Assembly (NCBI GenBank): GCA_037176885.1
Contig: JAWWNJ010000079.1
Span: forward strand, 806,001 to 870,000
DNA: 64,000 nt
Origin: Favolaschia claudopus
Taxonomy: Eukaryota; Basidiomycota; Agaricomycetes; Agaricales; Mycenaceae
Direction: 5' to 3'
Shown piece after piece: positions 57,701 through 64,000 of the stretch. Below the pieces are notes generated by a model that saw only the letters and a list, made by a program, of their open reading frames with translations, ran no database searches and was not told the origin of the DNA. The number at the start of each line of letters is the position of its first letter. Within the stretch, counting starts at the first letter, position 1. The position numbers were made by a program, and so were the translations under genes.

Positions 57701-59040
57701 TTCTCGGAGAGGAGCATCCCAACACTTTGACTAGCATGGGTAACCTTGCACGCACTTACAGCGACCAAGGCCGATGGAGGGTTGCTGAGGAGCTTCAAGT
57801 CAAAGTGCTTGAGGCAAGCAAAAGGCTTCTGGGAGAAGAGCATCCCAACACTCTGCTTAGCATGGGTAACGTTGCACGCACTTACAGTGACCAAGGCCGA
57901 TGGAGCGATGCTGAGGAGCTTGAGATCAAATTGCTTGAGGCAAGGAAAAGGCTTCTCGGAGAGGAGCATCCCAACACTTTGACTAGCATGGGTAACCTTG
58001 CACGCACTTACAGCGACCAAGGCCGATGGAGCGATGCTGAGGAGCTTCAAGTCAAAGTGCTTGAGGCAAGCAAAAGGCTTCTCGGAGAGGAGCATCCCAA
58101 CACTTTGACTAGCATGGGTAACCTTGCACGCACTCACAGCAACCAAGGCCGATGGACCTATGCTGAGGAGCTCGAGGTCAAAGTGCTTGAGGCAAGGAAA
58201 AGGCTTCTAGGAGAAGATCATCCAGCCACTTTGCGCACCATGAACAACCTTGCACGCACCTACAGTGACCAAGGCCGATGGAGCGATGCTGAGGAGCTTG
58301 AGATCAAAGTGCTTGAGGCAAGGAAAAGGCTTCTCGGAGAGGAGCATCCCAACACTTTGACTAGCATGGGTAACCTTGCACGCACTTACAGCGACCAAGG
58401 CCGATGGAGCGATGCTGAGGAGCTTGAGGTGAAAGTGCTTGAGGCAAGCAAACGGCTTCTGGGAGAAGAGCATCCCAACACTCTGCTTAGCATGAGCAAC
58501 CTTGCACGCACTCACAGCGACCAGGGCCGATGGAGCGATGCTGAGGAGCTCGAGGTCAAAGTGCTTGAGGCAAGGAAAAGGCTTCTGGGAGAAGACCATC
58601 CAGACACTCTGCTTAGCATGGGTAACCTTGCACGCACTTACAGCGACCAAGGCCGGTGGAGCGATGCTGAGGGTCTTCAGGTCGCTGTGCTTGAGAAAAG
58701 AAAGACATTGCTGGGCATGGAGCATCCGCACACTTTGGACTGCATGCACAACCTTTTATATGTTTTTGAGCACCAAGCACGTTACTCTGAAGCAGAGGCA
58801 CTGAGGCAAGCTGCACAAGACATTGAGCAACGTAGAGATGTAGCTTCCAAATGCACCCAAATAGACAATTTTGTTGCTACTCTGCCTGAACTGGCTTCGC
58901 CAGGGGCAGTGTCTGAGGACCCTGTTTTGTTATCGTTGCCTGAACCACACAGCCCAAATTCAAAAAAACCAAGAAAATGGAAAAGCATATTCACATCTTG
59001 CTTTGGATCGACTGGAGAAAGGAACATAGAACATGTTTAG
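54762..59040 (+). CDS. NB-ARC-TPR receptor (NLR-like), copy B
   Basis: Five exons (54762-54801, 54850-54963, 55015-55243, 55293-55662 and 55714-59040) at the same positions as in copy A give 1,359 residues. The Gly-rich N-terminal segment (GGTGGAGGSGGSGGGGSGGT) is longer in glycine than in A and otherwise diverged. The NB-ARC region is nearly identical: GLGGSGKS, LIVFDNADD, GSILITTRN, then HCFALAVSQAGGYI in place of the usual GLPLA motif. Nineteen TPR units follow (about 475-1272), then a tail ending in a Lys-rich and Cys/Phe-containing stretch (KKPRKWKSIFTSCFGS) that copy A has lost through a stop codon. The predicted role is an ATP-switched sensor/oligomerising receptor in the cytosol (inference from the STAND family). 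All splice sites are canonical and no lesion was found, so this is the better candidate for a functional gene. Confidence 0.92.
56383..58776 (+). repeat. TPR array B: 19 tandem units of 126 bp
   Basis: Nineteen units of 42 codons. Units favour HPNTL or HPATL and NLARTY, against HPDTL and NLASTY in array A, so each array has been homogenised within itself. Several two- and three-unit blocks recur almost unchanged (for example around 57.28-57.66 and 58.14-58.45 kb). The first and last units are the most divergent, as expected for arrays that expand internally. Confidence 0.95.
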
Positions 59041-59202
59041 CCTGGCTACTTGATGTCTGAGGAATGACTGCAATAGAGGTCAGTATCCGTTGCTAGTTCA
59101 TCACTCATTGTGACATCACAAACAGAGCCTAGGTGTTCAGCTCTCCACCAATTCTTCTTTGCTTCGACTTCATTTTGTATTCCTTGTATTTATATCCCTA
59201 TA

Positions 59203-60331
59203 GAGGGAGAGGTAGAGGACGCAAGACGAGGTCGGTGTGGATGATGCGTCCGGTGGTGATGCGGAGGGTGCTGTGGCCGGAGGTGGACTAGACCAAGTCG
59301 AGTCGCTTGCCGAGGATGACGTTGATGTTGGCGGATTCCATTGCTTGGAGGACTACGGGGCACAGAGTCAGTCAAATACAGAGAAAAAGCGGTAGCGGTA
59401 CGCACTCTCGGTGTGCATCTCGCTATCGAAGCGCGGGAGGAGCCGTGTACGGGAGTGCGATAGTGTTACAGGCTTGCCAGGGTACACGGAGGCGATGTTC
59501 GTGGCGAATTCTGGATGAACGTGTTAGGGGATACAAACGAACAGCAGGATTGAAATACCCACGAATACCGAGGGCACCCCCACCCACGACAACGACGGAG
59601 TTCGTGGCCCCGATAGCGCGCTGCTTGCCTCGTAGCCATGCGATACTATTCCCCTTCGACCCAACGGAGGACAGCACAAAGGGCTTCCCATCGGGGGCGG
59701 CATGTCAGGGAGTGAGCAGACTGAGGAGATGTGAGCCGAGGGCGTAGATAGCATAGTCGAAGTGAAGGGTATCCGAGTCGATGCCGTGCTCTGAGAAGGC
59801 GCGTGAGAGCTTGCCGGAGTTGGGGCCGAGAGATTGGATGTGCGCTTAGAGGAAGATGTACATGTCGTTTGGGGTTTAGTTGCTTGCAATTGGATATGTT
59901 GTCGTAGGGAACAACTGGTAAATCTTGTTAAGGACATTCCACTTACGGTTCACATGGCTGATGAGGGGAAATTAGCGAAAGACTTTTTTCGACGCAGAGA
60001 CGGACGTACGAATTTCGAACTATCAGGACTATCCGCCAGCCGTCTGGGAGGCCAGCAGCTATTAATTGGGCTGCGCGAGCGCCTGTGGAGTATCCGAGGT
60101 TTTTGACAGTCGGATGAAGAGCTGTACAGACCACCGGAGGCGCCCCAAGAACTACGACGGTTTTCAAGGACACGGTAGAACCATTGCGGATCATGGAAGA
60201 GGACAAGCCAAAAATACCAGTAACGACGGTAGGGCGGGAAGTTAAGGTGACAAGGCAGACGGAAAATTCATCGGAGTGGTTGGGTGGAACGAACGTGTTA
60301 CAATGGAGAAGCCCGGTGTTCTTGAAGTCAT
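59203..60331 (-). pseudogene. AMID/AIFM2-like oxidoreductase pseudogene, copy B (truncated)
   Basis: On the minus strand the order is KTVVVLG, GARAAQLIAAGLPDGWRIVL (about 60110-60050), HFDYAIYALGSHL (about 59765-59725), SIAWLRGKQRAI, an intact dinucleotide-binding VVVVGGGALGIQ (about 59600), an exon FATNIASVYPGKPVTLSHSR...RFDSEMHTE (59512-59408), then ILQAMESANINVILGKRLDLV and an in-frame TAG. The frame after the TAG (TLRITTGRIIHTDLVL) still resembles the family, then meets the 3' flank of the receptor gene at about 59203. The last third of the gene is deleted. Several frameshifts occur near the N-terminus. Each copy is broken at different places, so the gene was probably alive when the block duplicated. 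Confidence 0.82.
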
Positions 60332-60538
60332 GGTTGCAGCTTGCAGAGATACTGAAGATAAACAAAACAAAATGTTGTTTTCAGTCTTGGTTGTACTTCA
60401 TCGTCGACGATTCGTGGCTGGCCTACGCCTCCCCCACCTCTGACGTTGCCTATTTAGGAAATCACTTCCTTTTTTGGACGGAAAAGGATGTGATGTATTG
60501 TCATCAGTTTAAGAGCTTGTGTCTTCACTATAGTAGAG

Positions 60539-60607
60539 TGGTTTGTGTTGTTAGCCTGGGGGTTATCATGCTTGTGACAGGTCTGGCGTTCGAGTCCCGC
60601 GCTCACG
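60539..60607 (+). ncRNA. tRNA-like / SINE head with Pol III boxes (doubtful)
   Basis: GTTCGAGTCCC (60588-60598) matches the Pol III B box. TTAGCCTGGGGG (60551-60562) resembles an A box at the usual distance upstream. Acceptor-stem and T-stem pairing is poor, so a working tRNA is unlikely. A tRNA-derived SINE head is the best guess. Confidence 0.35.
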
Positions 60608-60748
60608 CTTTTGTTTTGCTTTCACTCGTCTTTTTTTGATCACAGCTCCACCGCGCGAAAAATATATGTATAAGCTCCACGCAGTGGGCCCTAGCGGCGA
60701 GCGCTAGCACCACGCAGTGGGCCAAGCGGCGAGCGTTAAAGGGGGGTC

Positions 60749-60767
60749 CGCGGGGGTCTCCCCCGCG
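60749..60767. other. Perfect GC hairpin
   Basis: CGCGGGGG, loop TCT, CCCCCGCG: an 8-bp stem made only of G-C pairs, inside the 60416-61169 element. Confidence 0.85.
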
Positions 60768-60873
60768 CTAGATTTTCCATCAATTTTGTATTAAGCATTG
60801 AAATCAACGATGCAAAAGCCAAAAAACAAATATATCTCTCCTCTAATGTGCCGTCGGGCCAAAGGAGGGGGGT

Positions 60874-60898
60874 CTGGGGGGAACATTGTTCCCCCCAG
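60874..60898. other. Perfect 11-bp hairpin
   Basis: CTGGGGGGAAC, loop ATT, GTTCCCCCCAG: an 11-bp perfect stem inside the same element. Confidence 0.88.
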
Positions 60899-61225
60899 CA
60901 TCTCAATATGCCCACAAATTCTCCATGCCTACAACTGATTAAATATATTCAAATTTAGGTTCCCTTAATGAAAGAAAATCCCTTGAGAACAGCCACCTTC
61001 ATACAGAACTAGCTACAGCACTTAGGATACATACTACATCCAAAAAAACTTTTCTATAAAATAGATAGGTCGTTCACCATTCGTCGCCAGAATCACTTTC
61101 GGATCAGTTGCCCAAAAAAGGAAATCTGTTACGTCATATGTCAGAGGTGGGGGAGGCCAAGGGGATTTTCGATTCGTCGACGAATCGTCGTGGTGGTTTG
61201 GTGCCAGTGTTTAGGAGCCAGTTGG

Positions 61226-61240
61226 TAGGGTTAGGGTTAG
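61226..61240 (+). repeat. Telomere-like motif at the copy B junction (empty site)
   Basis: TAGGGTTAGGGTTAG is followed by TCCTCTTCCTCTCC. This is the unoccupied version of the site that received the large transposon in copy A. Confidence 0.75.
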
Positions 61241-64000
61241 TCCTCTTCCTCTCCACCCTTCTCCATCTGCCGTCTGAAACTTCGATGTCTCTTCTTCTCT
61301 TCGTCTGCTGGAGCTCGTATTGCCGCATTCCTCTTGACTAGCTTTGTACAAGCTTTACCTGAAGTTGTCTCAAGTGTAAAGAGCGCATTTTGAAACTCAA
61401 AATCCGAAGCTTCAAGTTACGATTCGTGCGACTCGGAGTGAATCAACCATGAGGCTTCGAGAGAGAGACGTATTCAAGTGTACGTCGTCAGTCCGTTGCT
61501 CTGTGGTCCAAATGCTTGATCGCAATGTGTACAGAATCGTCGTCGGCGAACGTCGTTTCTCGCGGTGTAAAGAGTGCCGCGGCTTGGCAAGTGAGACTGC
61601 TATGAGAGACCGGGGACAGACAATCATGTATATTGTCAGTCCTGACAGCCCATTGCATTGTCTAGTTTGCAAAATTTAATTCTTACATGTAGAGCTTCGC
61701 TGGCCAGCGAACGCCGATCCGCGTAAAATCTGTCCCTCTGCCTCGCTACGCTCCACGCAATCCATGGCGTTTGCTTCATACTCCTCTTCCAGGTCACAAC
61801 CCGACCGCTTCCTGGGAATCATCCCGCTTGACACCCTAGGGCCTCGTCTCCAATACCCTCGAGAATCCAGAGTGGCGACGAACTGCTCACTTCTGTATCC
61901 CAAATCTTGGTTCGACGACACATCACCATCTCGTCTCTTCGATACCCCAACCTTCTTACCTCAACCCAATTCCTTTGTCGACCGCTTCCTCTCCGCCCAC
62001 TCCCTGATCTTGAGCGACGTACTGCCGCCTTCCCCAAGTAGGCAAGCTTGGACGACGTCCGTCCGTTTCGTTGCCGTCTCCTCAGCCGACGCGCACCACT
62101 AGTCGGGCATGTAATCCTCGGCTCGGCTTTGGTCAAAGCTTGGGGCACCCCAAATTTTCAAGCTTCAAGGGGTCGACACCGCCCCAGCAACGCCGCCCTC
62201 GATCTATTGATCCTGCTCTCCTCTCAAGTCCATACACACGGTCAGCACCATCGGTGCCTCGCGTCCTCGCTCAATAACCACCCCTCGCTGGCATAACCCC
62301 AAATAGATTCTCGCAGCCTCTCGCCCTTACCCAGTTCCTTCGTCGACGGTCTCCTCCTCGCCCACCCTACTCATATGGATAGCGCATGCGTCCGTTTCCG
62401 TTCAATTCCTTCTCCTCGGCCAGCGCATACCGCCGCTCCCGCTCCCGCCTTCGACATTCGTCTTCCGTTGTGGCGAATGCGCAGCAGCTGTCGCCTTCCT
62501 CGCTGAACGACGGCAAGCCTTCAATGGCTCGCAGGTGCCTCCTACCCACCGTTTCTCCGCGTCGTCCACCGGCAAGCAAGCTCTCCAGTCATCCTCGAAT
62601 TTACGCGCCATCAGCACCCCCGTCGTCGCCCCTCGCACAAACGCCTGCCTACCGCTGGCTTGCAATAATCAAACGGTGTCATGCGCGTTATTTTTTTTCT
62701 CCCTCATCTCCACATCCACCACGGCACAGTCCTCCTTCTCTCCGCGAGCGACTCAATCACCAAGCTCTCCCGCCGCCCCGCTCGCTGTCTCGCTTTCTCA
62801 TCCAGTACTAATGCGGGTCTTCTCGCGTCGCTTTCGCCGTATCTTGTCTCTTCATGGTACCCCAAGGTCAGATGAGCGGGGCGCCGGACGCGGACAATGC
62901 GAGTCTTCAAGTCGGGTGAAGAGCTTCGACAGAGGTTCTGCCTCGGCGTCTGCGGTCACACTCGTTGCTAGACTCTAGTCTTCTCGGAAACGGGTCGGCG
63001 CATAGATGGACAGATCCTTCGATGCACACGGACAATTTACTTCGGATTTGATTCCATTTTCATAAACACAGGTAGTATTGGTACGTTTGCTTGTATGTAG
63101 AGGATAAAAGTCAAGGAATTACAGAATGTATGGAATGAAGGCCACACAGTAAGGATAATAAGTAGGAAGCGAGACTGGGTAGAAAAGGACCAAGGGTATG
63201 GTATGTCCGAGATTGCAAGATGGAGAACGAATCGACGGCAGATCGCCGATCTGGTGCAGGATTCGCGCGTATTGGCAGGTCGGACGAGGTATACGCGAGC
63301 GCCGGCAACACCTCGTGGGCAGTCTTCGTGTATAGATTGTCCGTAAGCAGCATGCTTGTGTGGGGACATCGGTCGCTGTGACAATCTGAAAAGAATCAGA
63401 TTCAAATTGGAGAACGCAGAGCAAGTGAAAGAAAGACGATACGTTTCGTGGTGCACCATCTGTTTGCGGAGATGGTCTTGGGCATCGTGCCACACGGATA
63501 TTGGCGGATGTCTTCGCAAGCAGCATGGGAGGGGAGAGGTGGATTCGTCCGGCGTGTCTTGAGCAGCAGCAAAAGATCGGGCGGCGGCAGGGGCAAGACG
63601 ACGTACGGGTTGTACGTCGCGAGCGCTTGATCGCTTTGAGAGGGCGTCGGCTTTCGTAGTGTCGCCTGGGTGCAGGAGTTCTTGATAATGATAAACTCTT
63701 GGGTTGACGGATCGGCGAGAATTGAGGAGGTAGTGAGGGGTTTGAGGAGAGTCGGAGACGTGAGGTGAGAGTCGAGGTATGATGGTCTTGAAGCGAAGAG
63801 GTTGTCAATGAGGGTGGAGGGTCGACATTGACATTGGAAAGCGGGGTGCGCTTGGCTTTGGAAGAATAGGGTGGGTGGTGAGAATGGGCGTCCACACCCG
63901 GTATGCCGAATAACAGGGAGCCGAGGGTGCGTCGGAACGGAGGGAGAGAGGGAGTACCGTGAGAGGAGTATTATCTGCGGAGATTGAGATCGAGTGCGTG
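61240..64000. repeat. Duplication block R, copy B (runs off the window)
   Basis: Colinear with 44717-47920, highest identity in the first 1.4 kb. It shows that the duplication unit continues past the window edge. It contains no supported gene apart from the doubtful small frame at 61449-61679. Confidence 0.8.
61449..61679 (+). CDS. Small Cys-containing ORF conserved in both R blocks (doubtful)
   Basis: A 76-codon frame ends with YRIVVGERRFSRCKECRG and LHCLVCKI, two CxxC pairs that could bind zinc. In block R copy A (44.92-45.14 kb) the second half is preserved in sequence, but the first half is frameshifted. It could be a degenerate gene fragment or chance. Confidence 0.22.
   Translation: MRLRERDVFKCTSSVRCSVVQMLDRNVYRIVVGERRFSRCKECRGLASETAMRDRGQTIMYIVSPDSPLHCLVCKI

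Larger units (their letters stand above)
60416..61169. mobile_element. 754-bp inverted-repeat element with hairpins, nested in copy B
   Basis: Imperfect inverted ends share CCTCCCCCACCTCTGAC (60428-60444 and inverted at 61140-61156) and TTTCCTTTTTTGG-type sequence further in (to 60478 / from 61112). The octamer CGATTCGT flanks both sides (60408-60415 and 61170-61177), a possible 8-bp target duplication. Copy A has the uninterrupted sequence near 33745-33770. The inside holds a tRNA-like segment, two repeats of about 27 nt (CACGCAGTGGGCC...AGCGGCGAGCG), and two perfect GC-rich hairpins (60749-60767 and 60874-60898). No protein is coded. It is a hAT-like MITE or a composite with a SINE inside, and the termini are approximate. 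Confidence 0.68.

Noticed and set aside
60539..60607. Functional tRNA gene
   Set aside because: The B box is good, but acceptor and T stems pair poorly and no clear anticodon arm forms. It was kept only as a doubtful tRNA-like element.
1..64000. CRISPR arrays, rRNA genes or prokaryotic operons
   Set aside because: None is present. The regular 126-bp repeats are coding TPR units, and gene structure is eukaryotic throughout.

Overview
ORGANISM AND STYLE. The window reads as nuclear DNA of a filamentous basidiomycete, most likely a mushroom-forming agaricomycete. Genes are cut by many 45-65 nt introns, TTAGGG-type telomere motifs occur internally, and the recognisable families (PRM10/ThrE transporter, NB-ARC-TPR receptors with 42-residue repeats, AMID-like oxidoreductase, F-box/LRR, a Tad-like LINE, Tnp2-like and mariner transposons) are typical of Agaricomycetes. 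All models were spliced by hand from the sequence, and reading phase was checked across every intron given. No searches were run, so family names rest on motif recognition.

LAYOUT. 1-20.5 kb is mostly ordinary gene space. It holds an 11-exon helical-repeat gene built from duplicated exon pairs (1182-4356, -), an F-box/LRR gene (4814-5993, -), two unrecognised genes (7869-8373 and 9213-10437, +), a 5'-truncated LINE with a poly(A) tail and 14-bp target duplication (12796-14272), a PRM10/ThrE-type transporter (15101-18444, +) and an acidic zinc-finger protein (18870-20436, -). From about 22.4 kb to the end the window is a large, decayed tandem segmental duplication. Its order is block L (22.4-24.3 and 51.1-54.1 kb), an NB-ARC-TPR receptor gene (27075-31432 and 54762-59040), an AMID-like pseudogene facing it (31758-33662 and 59203-60331), a short TTAGGG motif, then block R (44.7-47.9 and 61.2-64.0 kb). 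The two receptor genes look expressible. Their neighbours are dead.

NESTED TRANSPOSON. Copy A of the duplication is split by a 10.9-kb transposon (33820-44716) with perfect 52-bp inverted ends and a 7-bp target duplication. The matching empty site is still visible in copy B near 61.24 kb. The transposon encodes a Tnp2-like transposase of about 1,087 codons and a 600-residue accessory protein. The transposase gene was then hit by a 4,005-bp mariner element that landed inside a 49-nt intron, by a 268-bp MITE in its last exon, and by a nonsense codon. The mariner is unusual because it carries a second gene, a 640-residue AT-hook/Gln-rich protein, on the opposite strand. That passenger is itself broken by a 488-bp MITE and a homopolymer frameshift. 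Copy B carries two insertions absent from copy A (51586-52995 and 60416-61169), so both copies kept accumulating elements after the duplication.

HOW IT FITS TOGETHER. The second half looks like a receptor birth-and-death locus: a putative NLR gene duplicated as part of a block, TPR arrays homogenised inside each copy, and heavy transposon traffic around them. The two strongest candidates for new biology are the mariner with a passenger gene nested in a transposase intron, and the pair of NB-ARC-TPR receptors with near-identical repeats and variation confined to about a dozen positions per repeat.
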